Assembly: GCF_023806625.1 (NCBI RefSeq)
Contig: NZ_JAMTDX010000043.1
Coordinates: 1-64,000 of the forward strand
Direction: 5' to 3'
Length of the DNA stretch: 64,000 bases
DNA from: Accumulibacter sp.
GTDB lineage: Bacteria; Pseudomonadota; Gammaproteobacteria; Burkholderiales; Rhodocyclaceae
Every line of letters begins with the position of its first letter. The first letter of the stretch is position 1. This document shows, one piece after another, positions 46,746-55,612 of the stretch. The translations under genes were made by a program, and so were the position numbers. The notes beneath the pieces were generated by a model. That model did no database searches, was not told the origin of the DNA, and saw only the letters and a list, made by a program, of their open reading frames with translations.

Positions 46746-47483
46746 TCAGGGCAGCTTCCCGGCAGTGATCATCCGGTTGAAGAGAACTCCGGGGGAGATC
46801 CACGCGACCTCGTCGTCGAACCTCGGCGTCCTCGTCCGGCTGACGAAGGTGGTATTGGCCATCGCGGAGCCGCCGCCGGTCAGCTGGTTCTCTGCTTCGT
46901 CATTGCTGTCACCGACCCACAGCTGGACCCCGTCGGAGGTGAACGCCCCGAATCCATTGGCACCGTGCGAGACGACCACCGCCGGGACGCCCGTGGCCAC
47001 GACCGCACCACCAGTGGCCGCCGAGTAGACGTCCAGGGTTCCCTGGGTGGAAAGCTGGAAAGCGGCCTTGCTTCCCGAAGGCAGCGCTTGCGCGAACGCC
47101 GCGCTGACCCGATAGGTATAGCGGTGCCCCCAGGCATCGGTCTCGGCGACGCCGAGCGTCGCCCACGGTAGCACGCCCGATTCACTCGGGCAGGCCACGA
47201 GGGTCGTGCCGACCAGCGGGTCGATCCCGGCGCCGTTCGCTCCGCTCGCCGTGCTCGCCGGGGCCGGGCACGGCAGCCGACCGTTGGCTGCGGCGAAGCC
47301 GAGCAAGGCCTCACGGATCTCGCCGAGCGCCCGGCGCGTGTCGCTGGTGTTGCGCACGTCGATCTGTGCCGACAGAGGAGCCAGCAGGCCGCCCAGCAGC
47401 AGCGCGACGATGACCAGAACGACGGCGAGTTCGGTCAACGTGAACCCGGAGTTCGAACGCGGCAGACGATGGTTTGCATTCAT
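46746..47483 (-). CDS. Type IV pilin-like protein (minor pseudopilin)
   Basis: This 245-residue prepilin has leader and site SNSG|FTLTELAVVLVIVALLLGG, with Glu+5 present, and a globular domain with two cysteines. It starts at an ATG overlapping the upstream stop (ATGA). The mature protein is larger than a major pilin and belongs to the group usually annotated as MshO/MshD-like or general prepilin-type proteins. It probably primes or decorates the MSHA-type pilus. Confidence 0.88.
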   Translation of the reverse strand: MNANHRLPRSNSGFTLTELAVVLVIVALLLGGLLAPLSAQIDVRNTSDTRRALGEIREALLGFAAANGRLPCPAPASTASGANGAGIDPLVGTTLVACPSESGVLPWATLGVAETDAWGHRYTYRVSAAFAQALPSGSKAAFQLSTQGTLDVYSAATGGAVVATGVPAVVVSHGANGFGAFTSDGVQLWVGDSNDEAENQLTGGGSAMANTTFVSRTRTPRFDDEVAWISPGVLFNRMITAGKLP

Positions 47484-48748
47484 GGCAGACACCTCACGAG
47501 ATCCCTTTCGGGGTACCTGGCGTCGAACTGGCTCCAGCCTGCGAAGCTCGACGCGGCGGCGACCGGCACGCGAAACGAGGTCAGGTTGGCGCCCTCGAGG
47601 TAGTTCGCGGGATTGACCCTGTCGGTTGGCGCGACGCGAATCTGACCGGCGGTCCGACGGCCGGCGAAGATCAGGACCCGGACGCAGGCGCCTGTCTGCA
47701 GTCCGTCGATGGTGATCGGCGAAGCGACTGGCAACTGGGTCAGGAACAACATCTCCTTCCAGTTGGTGCAGAAAACCCGGACGTCTGCGGCCTTGACCTG
47801 CGCGCAGTCGAGGTTGTCGGTCCCCTTGCCGGGGCCGGCAGAAACGGCGACCGTCTGCGTACGACCCGTCTCCACCTGCTGGCGCAGGTCAGGATCGTCG
47901 AGCAGCTTGCTGACCGCGACGGCGAAGTCGCTGCGCCGGATCAATCGATCGAAGAGTTCGTCGGCAGTAATGTACAGGAATGAATCGTTGTAGGAATCGT
48001 TCGCCCCGACGACGAACTCCTTGTCGCCGGCGTCCGAGGCGACGCGGTTCCCGTTACTTCCCGGGAAGTAATTGACGCGCCCGGCGATCGCGCTGGCGGC
48101 GTCGAAGGGGTCGAGATAGTTGCGCGCGTCGTAGTTGTCGCCGCATTCACTGTATTTCGGATCATCGGGATCGGCGCGGCGGCGGTCCTGAGACCCGAGC
48201 GCCGGGCCAGGCGCAACGACCAGCGCGGCCACGTTGTCAGCGAGCAGGTTTCCCGCCGCGTCGAAGATCATCAGCTGACCCCGGGTGTCCCAGTTGAACA
48301 CCAGGGTGCGGACGTCGCTGCGGAAACGACCCGAGAGCACGTACCAGAGACATTCCCCGGAACGATCGCGCGGCGCGGAGATATCGAGGCTCTTCCACGG
48401 GATCTTCCCGGCCACAGAGTAGTCGCGCGAAGCCCCCGGAGGCGTGCCGGAGGCGTATCCTTCGTCGGGAGTCGCTATCCGTACGCCGATGTCGGGTAGC
48501 AGAAAGACTCCCGCGTAAGCCACCCTGGCATCGGAAATCGCCTCGCCGACCAGCGCGTCCCTGGCCTCGACGAGCGCGCGGCCGGCGCTTTCCTCCCGTG
48601 CCGCCTGATACGAGGCCGCGTTGAGCTGTCCGAGCAGCAGGTACAGCCCGGCCAGACCGAGCAGCGTCAGAACGGCGAGGAGCGCGACGCCTTCCTCTTG
48701 CCGCCGGGTCGCCGGCAGAGTCCTACGGCGCACCGCGGGCACCCCCAT
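47480..48748 (-). CDS. Pilus-associated protein, MshP/PilX-like
   Basis: This 422-residue protein starts with a basic segment, then a hydrophobic helix GVALLAVLTLLGLAGLYLLL at about residues 20-40, similar to MshP and PilX. A long soluble domain follows, with many Asp/Asn residues and scattered cysteines. It lacks the usual Glu+5 after a GF cleavage site, so it may be a pseudopilin of the PilX type or simply a membrane-anchored protein. It overlaps both neighbours by a few bases. Confidence 0.75.
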   Translation of the reverse strand: MGVPAVRRRTLPATRRQEEGVALLAVLTLLGLAGLYLLLGQLNAASYQAAREESAGRALVEARDALVGEAISDARVAYAGVFLLPDIGVRIATPDEGYASGTPPGASRDYSVAGKIPWKSLDISAPRDRSGECLWYVLSGRFRSDVRTLVFNWDTRGQLMIFDAAGNLLADNVAALVVAPGPALGSQDRRRADPDDPKYSECGDNYDARNYLDPFDAASAIAGRVNYFPGSNGNRVASDAGDKEFVVGANDSYNDSFLYITADELFDRLIRRSDFAVAVSKLLDDPDLRQQVETGRTQTVAVSAGPGKGTDNLDCAQVKAADVRVFCTNWKEMLFLTQLPVASPITIDGLQTGACVRVLIFAGRRTAGQIRVAPTDRVNPANYLEGANLTSFRVPVAAASSFAGWSQFDARYPERDLVRCLP

Positions 48749-49175
48749 GGACGCCGATCGAGCCCCCGTTGAGCAGGTCGATCGCCTCACCGGTGCTCGC
48801 GTTCACCGTCTCGCCGACGCGCGCGCGCGCCGCCGGCGAGTCGCTCATGCGCACGACGACCTTCCCGGGATCGCCCGGCCGCGGGCTGACCGTCACGCCG
48901 CTGAAGGCGTCCCGCTCGTCCTGGGCGACGCCGTTGATCCACGTCGTTCGCCGGCCGCTGCTGCGGGTGACGACGCCGTCGATGGTCAGCGTCGGATCGA
49001 CCCTGACCGGCTGCCCGTCGGGAACGTTCAGTTCGCGCTGGCGGTCGAGCTGCTGGCGCCGCTCGGGCGTGAAGAACAGGCGGTCGATTCCCTGATCGCC
49101 GGCGATCACCGGAGCAGCGACCGCGACGATCACGGCGCAGCCGAGAAAGGGGGCCACAACCCGCAAGGCGATCAT
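48723..49175 (-). CDS. Small periplasmic pilus biogenesis protein, PilP/MshK-like
   Basis: This 150-residue precursor has a signal peptide ending at about VIA|GDQGID. The mature domain includes LFFTPERRQQLDRQR and VDPTLTIDGVVTRSSGRRTTWINGV, the pattern of MSHA biogenesis MshK-like proteins, which stabilise the secretin complex in the periplasm. The ATG at 49175 follows AAGGAGG. It overlaps the next pilus gene. Confidence 0.7.
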   Translation of the reverse strand: MIALRVVAPFLGCAVIVAVAAPVIAGDQGIDRLFFTPERRQQLDRQRELNVPDGQPVRVDPTLTIDGVVTRSSGRRTTWINGVAQDERDAFSGVTVSPRPGDPGKVVVRMSDSPAARARVGETVNASTGEAIDLLNGGSIGVHGGARGAP

Positions 49176-49194
49176 CGGCAAGCCTCCTTGGTGT

Positions 49195-49797
49195 CTACTT
49201 CGCCGGCGTCTCGCGGGCCGTCAGCCAGTCGAGTTCGCAGTCTGCCTGCAAGTTCGCCCGGCCGCTGCTGCGCTCGTCGGCGCCCGCCGGCAAGCGCTCG
49301 ACACGGCAACGGTTGACCCGGATCAGCGCCTTCGCCTGGTCGCGCAGGTCGGCGAGCAGCCGGACGAGATCTTCCTCGTGCAGCAATTTCAGCTGCACGC
49401 GCATCGCGCTCGCGTAGAACGCGAATTCGCCCGGCTTGCCGCCTTCGATCTGACGCTGTGGCGAAATATCATAGCGCAGATCGAGCAGGCGACGCCGGTC
49501 GCGGACTTCCTTGAGCAGCTCGACCCAGTCGAGCCGCTGCTCTTCGCCAATGATGCCACGCTGCTGCAGCTGATTGAAGAGCCGCGATTTCTGTTTGATC
49601 TCGCTTTCCTCGTCGCGGACCTGCCGCAGCCGGCGATCGGACTCGTCGCGCTGCATCGTCGCGGAGACCCGCGCGCGTTCGGCGCTCTCCCTGACCTGTA
49701 GCGAAGCGTAGACGATCGCCGCCCCGGTCGCCAGCCCGAGCAGCGCGAGCAGCACGCTGCTGCGAAGCTTCGGCAGGTCGGCCGAGCCGATGTTCAC
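49195..49797 (-). CDS. PilO/MshJ-like inner-membrane pilus protein
   Basis: This 200-residue bitopic protein has one N-terminal transmembrane helix (about residues 13-33), then a coiled coil and a periplasmic alpha/beta domain (about 80-200). This plan matches PilO/GspM/MshJ, which couple the inner-membrane platform to the secretin. It overlaps the upstream PilM/PilN-like gene by four bases (ATGA). Confidence 0.75.
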   Translation of the reverse strand: MNIGSADLPKLRSSVLLALLGLATGAAIVYASLQVRESAERARVSATMQRDESDRRLRQVRDEESEIKQKSRLFNQLQQRGIIGEEQRLDWVELLKEVRDRRRLLDLRYDISPQRQIEGGKPGEFAFYASAMRVQLKLLHEEDLVRLLADLRDQAKALIRVNRCRVERLPAGADERSSGRANLQADCELDWLTARETPAK

Positions 49798-51338
49798 GGG
49801 CCGACCCTTCTGCGCACCTGGATCCGGAACGGTCGCGCCTGGAACTCGCCCGACGTGGCATCTCCGCCGCTCAGCGGCTTGCCCGACTCGACGTCGAAGG
49901 GTTGCTGCAAGACCTCGACTTCGAGCCCCGGGTTACGCTTGAGCGCGTCGACGAGGCTGTTGAAGGCGGCCAGCACCTGCCTGGGCTTGCTCTCCGCGCC
50001 GAGGCGCAGGCTGCCGGCGAGAATCGCCGTTTCGCCGACCGGCGGCGGCTGAACCGCGCTCGCGCCGATCGCGCCGGCCGGCGCCCGAGCGACCGCCGGC
50101 GAGTCGGCAGCTTTCCACTCGAGGCTCTCGAGTTCGACGCTCGCCGCGCCCTGCAGCGCGTGGCTGACCTCGCGCCAGAGATCGACGGGCGACGAACTGC
50201 CGCGTTCGATTTCGGCGTAGCGGTCGATCACCCGCCGCAGGTTGTCGGTCGTCGTCGGTATCGGCGGGAAGGTCCGGACGATCTCCTCGTAGCGGCCCCG
50301 CGCGAGCAGAGTCTCGGCGCGGATCCCGTCGACCTCGTCCTGGATCCGGTACGCCTGGAAGAGCTGCTTTCCGGCCCACAGCAGGCACGCGAAGAGGGCG
50401 ACCGCTGCGGCGCCGTGCAGCGCCGAACGGATCAGCCAGAGATGGTAGTCGTGGCGCTCAACGTCGCTCGCAAACTGCGCGCGCGGCGGATCGCTGGCCA
50501 GCAGATGCAGGAACAGCGGTTCGCAGCGCAGGTCCGCGGGAATCGTCCGCAGGCCGCACTTCTCGGCACAGTGTTCGAGGTCGAGATGGACGAACGACAG
50601 GCTGTCGCTGTCGACGCAACTCGCGGCGAGCGCCTCGCCGGCCTCGCGGCGGGCGAGCAGGTAGGCGGTGATCGGCTCCTGCCGGCCGATCAGCCTCTGG
50701 CTGACGAGGTACTGCTGCAGCTTGCGCGCTTCGCTGGCGAAGGTCTGTGCGACCGCGCCGATACTGCTGCTCTGCAAAGGAGTCAGGCGACTGAAATGCA
50801 CCTCGGCCTTCTCGAGATAGCTCTGGCGTAGCGTCTGGTCCTGGACGGTCAGCAGCAGGCAGCGCTCGTCGGCCAAGGCCAGCTTGCGCAGCAGCAGCGG
50901 GCCGAGCAGCGGCAGCGAATGCACTCCGGCGAGCGGCGCTTCGGCCCGGGCGATGACCTCGAGCCAGGGAGCGAACAGCTCGTTGCGGGTCAGCGCGGCG
51001 AGCAGAACGCGTTCGTCCTTGCGCCGCGACTTTTGATAGCCGAGAGACACCGCCGTGGTCAGCGTCGCGCCAAAGAACAGCTGCCCGAGCCGGCGGCTGA
51101 TGATCGACTGCCGGTTGGCGCCACGCAGGAAGGGAATCAGCTCGACGTGGAAGCCTTCCTCGGCGACGTTGGCGAGCATCGTGAAAACGCTCTTCGCATT
51201 CGCCGCGAGGTAGGCGGCAAACTGTTGCCGGCCAGCATCGCCGGCCGCGAAGCAACCCTCCTCGCTGAGCACTCCGCCCTGCCAGAGGAAGGCGCTCAGC
51301 TGACTGGCGTTGACATAGAGCAGGCGCCGCTCGTACAT
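49794..51338 (-). CDS. PilM/PilN-like fusion, MshI-type pilus protein
   Basis: This 514-residue protein combines a cytoplasmic part (residues 1-300), resembling a degenerate PilM/MshI actin-fold ATPase, with a transmembrane helix at about 308-328 and a periplasmic PilN-like domain to the end. The phosphate-binding motifs of a true actin-fold ATPase are not obvious. In many type IV pilus systems PilM and PilN are separate proteins that bind each other, so this looks like a single-chain version. It lies four bases from mshG and overlaps the PilO-like gene. Confidence 0.72.
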   Translation of the reverse strand: MYERRLLYVNASQLSAFLWQGGVLSEEGCFAAGDAGRQQFAAYLAANAKSVFTMLANVAEEGFHVELIPFLRGANRQSIISRRLGQLFFGATLTTAVSLGYQKSRRKDERVLLAALTRNELFAPWLEVIARAEAPLAGVHSLPLLGPLLLRKLALADERCLLLTVQDQTLRQSYLEKAEVHFSRLTPLQSSSIGAVAQTFASEARKLQQYLVSQRLIGRQEPITAYLLARREAGEALAASCVDSDSLSFVHLDLEHCAEKCGLRTIPADLRCEPLFLHLLASDPPRAQFASDVERHDYHLWLIRSALHGAAAVALFACLLWAGKQLFQAYRIQDEVDGIRAETLLARGRYEEIVRTFPPIPTTTDNLRRVIDRYAEIERGSSSPVDLWREVSHALQGAASVELESLEWKAADSPAVARAPAGAIGASAVQPPPVGETAILAGSLRLGAESKPRQVLAAFNSLVDALKRNPGLEVEVLQQPFDVESGKPLSGGDATSGEFQARPFRIQVRRRVGP

Positions 51339-51342
51339 CGGG

Positions 51343-52545
51343 CTAGGCCTTGATCCGGCTGATCACGTCATACACCGGGCCGAGTACCGAGAGCATGATC
51401 CAGCCGAGCAGCGCGCCCATGATCACGGTCAGCAGTGGTTCCATCAGCTGCTGCATCTTCTGCACCGATTCCCTGACGTCACGATTGTAGAAGTAGCTGA
51501 CGTTGAGCAGCGCCTCGTCGAGCGCACCGGTGTTCTCGCCGACACGCAGCATGCGGATGACCAGTGGCGGAAAGAAACCGGTGACGCGGAACGCGGCGGT
51601 GACGTTCTGCCCCTCGACGATCAACTCCTCGACCCGTTCGAGACCCTGGCGGATGACCCGATTGCCGACGACGTCCTGCGTCGTGCGGATCGACTCGAGA
51701 ATCGGGATCCCCGAAGCGTAGAGCAGGGCAAAGGTGTTCGCGAAGCGCGAAAGGATGATCTTCCGCTGGATCTCGCCGATCAGCGGCAGCCTGAGCTTGA
51801 GGTCGTCGAGGCGCAGGCGGGCCAGCGGATTGGTGGCCAGCAACACGCGGAGCACGACCGCGACGAGCAGCGGCAGCGCCAGCAGAAGGTACCAGTAACC
51901 GACCAGCAGGTCGGAGACGAAGAACAGCACCTGGGTCTGAAACGGCAGCGTCTGCCCCATGTTGCGCACGAAAATCTTCAGTTGCGGGACCATGTAGACC
52001 ATCAGGAAGAAGGTCGCTGCCAGGACGATCGTCGCGACGAAGGCCGGGTAGGCGATGATCTTGTGCGTCTGCGAAGCGAGTTCGTCCTCCCACTTGAGCG
52101 CCTCGTTGAGACTGTGCAGCACTTCCGGCAGCCGCCCGGTGGTCTCGCCGGCGCGGATCAGGCTGACGAAGACACGGTCGAAGACGCGCCGGTGCTGGTC
52201 CATCGCCTGCGAGAGGGTCAGTCCGCCTTCGATCGACTCGATCAGGCTGGCGACGACTTCGCGGAAGCGCGGGTGCTCGAGGCTGTCGCGGAGGTCGGTG
52301 AGCCCTTCGAGGATCGGCACTCCGGCGCGCACGAGCTGCTGCAGATGAAAACAGAAATGGATCAGCTCGCGCCTCGGGACGCGTTTGCCGGCGAACAGGC
52401 TGCGGTTGCTGAGCAGATCGCCGCTGACCAGGTCGAGTTCCATCCGCCGCAGGCGCATCTCGAGGTCGACGAGGTTGATCGCGTCGATCCGCCCGAAGAC
52501 CATCCGTCCGTCGGGCGCCACCGCCTTGTACGTGTAGATCGGCAT
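51343..52545 (-). CDS. mshG: Type IV pilus/T2SS inner-membrane platform protein (GspF/PilC family)
   Basis: This 400-residue inner-membrane protein has two GspF domains, each four-helical, separated by transmembrane helices at about 169-189, 220-240 and 375-395. Family landmarks include YTYKAVAPDGRMVFGRIDA at the N terminus and GVPILEGLTDLRDSLEHPRFREVV in the first domain. It is the platform on which the ATPase MshE acts to assemble pili. It lies five bases downstream of mshE and four from the next gene. Confidence 0.92.
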   Translation of the reverse strand: MPIYTYKAVAPDGRMVFGRIDAINLVDLEMRLRRMELDLVSGDLLSNRSLFAGKRVPRRELIHFCFHLQQLVRAGVPILEGLTDLRDSLEHPRFREVVASLIESIEGGLTLSQAMDQHRRVFDRVFVSLIRAGETTGRLPEVLHSLNEALKWEDELASQTHKIIAYPAFVATIVLAATFFLMVYMVPQLKIFVRNMGQTLPFQTQVLFFVSDLLVGYWYLLLALPLLVAVVLRVLLATNPLARLRLDDLKLRLPLIGEIQRKIILSRFANTFALLYASGIPILESIRTTQDVVGNRVIRQGLERVEELIVEGQNVTAAFRVTGFFPPLVIRMLRVGENTGALDEALLNVSYFYNRDVRESVQKMQQLMEPLLTVIMGALLGWIMLSVLGPVYDVISRIKA

Positions 52546-52549
52546 CGCC

Positions 52550-54262
52550 CTACATCCGGTCGGTCAGGTCGACGACTCGCCCGACCTCCTCGAGCGAGGT
52601 GGAGCCGTCGAGGACGCGGCGCAGCCCGTCGTCGGCCAGCGTCGTGAACCCCTGGCTGGCAGCCAGCTGGCGCATCTCGCGCACCGTACTGCGCCGGGCG
52701 ATCAGTTCGTCCATGTCGCTGTCGATGCGCAGCAGCTCCATGATCGCCAGCCGCCCGCGGTAGCCCTGGAAGTCGCAGCGCTCGCAGCCGCCGGGGCGAT
52801 AGATCACCGGGCGCGGTCCGTCGGCGAGCGAACCGAACAGGCGGAGCTCGTGCGCTTCGGCCTGGTAGGGAACCTTGCAGTGAACGCAGAGGCGACGGAC
52901 GAGCCGCTGGGCGACGATGCCGATGATGTTGCCGGCCAGGATGTCGGGCAGCACACCGATGTCGAGCAGTCGCGGAATCGCGCCGATCGCCGAGTTGGTG
53001 TGCAGCGTCGAATAGACCTGGTGTCCGGTCATCGCCGCGCGCAGCGCCATCTGCGCCGTCTCGGCGTCGCGCACCTCGCCGACCAGGATGATGTCCGGAT
53101 CCTGGCGCATCATCGAGCGGATGCCGTTGGCGAAGTCGAGCTTGACCGACTCGGCCGCCGACGTCTGGCGAACGAGGGTCATCGGATACTCGACCGGGTC
53201 CTCGAGGGTCATGATGTTGACTCCCTCGGAATTGATGTGGTTGAGCACCGAGTAGAGCGTCGTCGTCTTGCCGCTGCCGGTCGGCCCGGTGACCAGAACG
53301 ATTCCCTCGGGACGGGCGATCATCAGCTTGAGCTGGTCGAGCTGCCTTTCGGTCAGGCCCAGCCCTTCGAGCGGGACGATCCCCTTCTGCCGGTCGAGGA
53401 TGCGCAGAACGATGTTCTCGCCGTGGATCGTCGGCTGGGCCGAAACGCGGAAGTCGACCTGGCGGCCACGCATGTTCAGCGAGATCCGCCCGTCCTGCGG
53501 GGCGCGCGTTTCGGCGATGTTCATCCCCGAGAGGACCTTGATGCGCACGGCCATCGCCGGCCAGTACGTCTTGTGCAACGAGCGGACCTGGCGGAGCATG
53601 CCGTCGATCCGGTAACGGATGCGCAGGAAGCCGGCCTCGGGCTCGAAATGGATGTCCGACGAGTCGCGCTTGACCGCGTCGGTGAGGATCGAGTCGATCA
53701 GTCGGACGACCGGCTGGCTGTACTCGTCGGACGACGACTGCAGCCCGCGGAAGTCGACCTCACCGGTCTCGATCTCGTGCAGGATGCCGTCGATCGACAA
53801 CTCGTAGCCGTAGCACTGGTCGATCGCCCGGTCGATTTCGGTCTCGCCGGCAAGCAGCGTGTCGATCTCGATCTCGTCGCCGGCGAGCGCGCGAATCCGG
53901 TCGAGCGCGATGATGTCGTTGACGTCGGCGATGGCCACTGTCAGCCGTTGATTCTCGTTGTCGAAGTCGAGCGGCAGCAGGTGATGGCGCTTGGCCAGCT
54001 CGCGCGGGACGAGCTTGAGCGCCGAGGGATCGATGATCGCATTCGACAGGTCGACGCTCTGCTTGCCGAGGCTCTCCGACAGCGCGTCGCGCAGCGTCGC
54101 CTCGGAGACGAAACCGAGCGCGACCAGAAGCTTGCCGACCGGCAGGTTCGACTTCATCTGCTCGAGCAGCGCGATGCGCAGCTGATCCTCGCTGAGAATG
54201 CCCTTGGCGATCAGGATCTGGCCGAGCGGCCGCGAGTGGGCGAGCCCGGCCGGCCGGCTCAT
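52550..54262 (-). CDS. mshE: Pilus assembly ATPase (GspE/PilB family)
   Basis: This 570-residue cytoplasmic motor ATPase has an N-terminal T2SSE_N domain (about 15-150), followed by the secretion ATPase core with Walker A GPTGSGKTTTLYS around residues 325-333, the Asp box LEDPVEYP, Walker B DIILVGEVRDAETAQ and the His box GHQVYSTLHTN. Two CxxC pairs (LCVHCK and GCERCD) form the usual zinc finger. It drives pilus extension. It starts at an ATG 51 bases after the mshN stop. Confidence 0.95.
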   Translation of the reverse strand: MSRPAGLAHSRPLGQILIAKGILSEDQLRIALLEQMKSNLPVGKLLVALGFVSEATLRDALSESLGKQSVDLSNAIIDPSALKLVPRELAKRHHLLPLDFDNENQRLTVAIADVNDIIALDRIRALAGDEIEIDTLLAGETEIDRAIDQCYGYELSIDGILHEIETGEVDFRGLQSSSDEYSQPVVRLIDSILTDAVKRDSSDIHFEPEAGFLRIRYRIDGMLRQVRSLHKTYWPAMAVRIKVLSGMNIAETRAPQDGRISLNMRGRQVDFRVSAQPTIHGENIVLRILDRQKGIVPLEGLGLTERQLDQLKLMIARPEGIVLVTGPTGSGKTTTLYSVLNHINSEGVNIMTLEDPVEYPMTLVRQTSAAESVKLDFANGIRSMMRQDPDIILVGEVRDAETAQMALRAAMTGHQVYSTLHTNSAIGAIPRLLDIGVLPDILAGNIIGIVAQRLVRRLCVHCKVPYQAEAHELRLFGSLADGPRPVIYRPGGCERCDFQGYRGRLAIMELLRIDSDMDELIARRSTVREMRQLAASQGFTTLADDGLRRVLDGSTSLEEVGRVVDLTDRM

Positions 54263-54313
54263 CGGGTGTCCCCGCGCGCGTCGCCGGAACCGGCTCGCCG
54301 CCTTATGGGGTAT

Positions 54314-55612
54314 TCAGTATTGCAGCTCAAGAAGACGCTTCCCGGCCGCCGCCGCATCGAAAGCGCCGGGCCGTGTCTCCGCGGCGGCGAGAGCCATCCG
54401 GTAATACTGCGCCGCGAGCTTGCCCTGACGGAGGTGGTCGAGGCTGACCGCGACGTTGAACAGATAGTCGGCGTTGTCCGGCTCGAGTGCGTACGCCTGG
54501 AAATACGCCTGCTGCGCCTCGCTCCAGCGTCCCTGCCGGGCGTAGAGGTTGCCGAGCGCGAAATGCAGCGCTGGCGAATCGGGCTGGCCGGCGAGCAGCG
54601 TCTTCAGGCGGCTCTCCGACTGGCCCGAATCGCTGGCGCCGCGCAGGTTGATCAGCGCCGCCTGCGCGGTTGCGTCCGACGGATCGGCTTCGAGGGCGCG
54701 CAGGTAGAGTTCGTGGGCGCGCTCGTTGCGCCCGTTGCGCGACTCGATCGCCGCGAGACCGAGCAGCGCGTCGACGTTGCGCGGGTCGCCGCGCAGGACC
54801 TGCTCGTAGGCCCGTCGGGCGTCGTCGAAGCGGCCCGCGAGCCACGCCTGATACGCCTCGTTGAGCGTCTGGTCGGGACCCGGGCGTCCACGACTGGTGC
54901 GGAAGACGCCGGCCGGCTGGCCCGCGGACGACGAGGCGGCGCGCGCCGTCCGCTCGGGCCGGGACGACGGCACGTCGCCCGGCGCGGCTGGCGACATCCT
55001 TTCCGCCTGGACCGGGCCCGCCGCCGGGGGCACCGCCGCCGGTGCTGCTGCCAACGTCCCCGCCGGTGCAGCGCTTGCGGGCGTGTCGGCCGGCAACTGC
55101 GGAGCGGCCGGTTGCGCGGTGGGCGCCGCCGGCGCGAGTGGCGGAGCCGCAGCGAGCGGAGGAGTCATCCCCGGCGGGCGGACCAGTGACGAAGTCGACA
55201 CGCCCTGCAGTTGCCACCAGAAGTAGCCGCCGATACCGATCGCCACGACGGCAGCCGTGCCGAGCGCGATCCACAGCCACGCCGGTGAACGGGCCGCCTG
55301 TTTGACGGCGAAGACGTTCTTCGCTGCCGCTCGCGCCGCCTGGTCCGCAGAGGCCGCCTGGGCGGCCAGCGTCGGTTCGACCCGTGGCGCCTGGCGCCTG
55401 TCGCGCGGGGAATCCTCAGCAAAGGCGAGGTCGCCCTCGGCTGCGGCGAGCGCGCTGCTCAACGGCGGCAGCGACCGGCCGGGCGGCGCGGGAGCTTCGA
55501 TGGGGTCGAGGCTCAACTCGGCGGGGGTCTTCGCGGTCGGCGACTGGACGGCCGCGCCCGCCTGGCGTTTCGCTTCCTCGGCGCGGCGCAGCGCGTCCAT
55601 CAGCAGGCTCAT
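54314..55612 (-). CDS. mshN: TPR-containing pilus biogenesis protein MshN
   Basis: This 432-residue inner-membrane protein starts MSLLMDALRRAEEAKRQAG, characteristic of MshN. A long Ala/Pro-rich cytoplasmic and linker region surrounds one transmembrane helix at about 115-135 (WLWIALGTAAVVAIGIGGYF). The C terminus holds about four TPR repeats (from about 235), including AYQAWLAGRFDDARRAYEQVL. TPR repeats serve protein-protein contacts, probably with the secretin or platform. It overlaps the mshL stop (ATGA). Confidence 0.88.
   Translation of the reverse strand: MSLLMDALRRAEEAKRQAGAAVQSPTAKTPAELSLDPIEAPAPPGRSLPPLSSALAAAEGDLAFAEDSPRDRRQAPRVEPTLAAQAASADQAARAAAKNVFAVKQAARSPAWLWIALGTAAVVAIGIGGYFWWQLQGVSTSSLVRPPGMTPPLAAAPPLAPAAPTAQPAAPQLPADTPASAAPAGTLAAAPAAVPPAAGPVQAERMSPAAPGDVPSSRPERTARAASSSAGQPAGVFRTSRGRPGPDQTLNEAYQAWLAGRFDDARRAYEQVLRGDPRNVDALLGLAAIESRNGRNERAHELYLRALEADPSDATAQAALINLRGASDSGQSESRLKTLLAGQPDSPALHFALGNLYARQGRWSEAQQAYFQAYALEPDNADYLFNVAVSLDHLRQGKLAAQYYRMALAAAETRPGAFDAAAAGKRLLELQY

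Noticed and set aside
52850-55189. A 779-codon plus-strand open frame
   Set aside because: It lies antisense to mshE and mshN, whose motifs are unmistakable. The Arg/Asp/Val-rich translation has no motif and is a typical shadow frame in GC-rich DNA.
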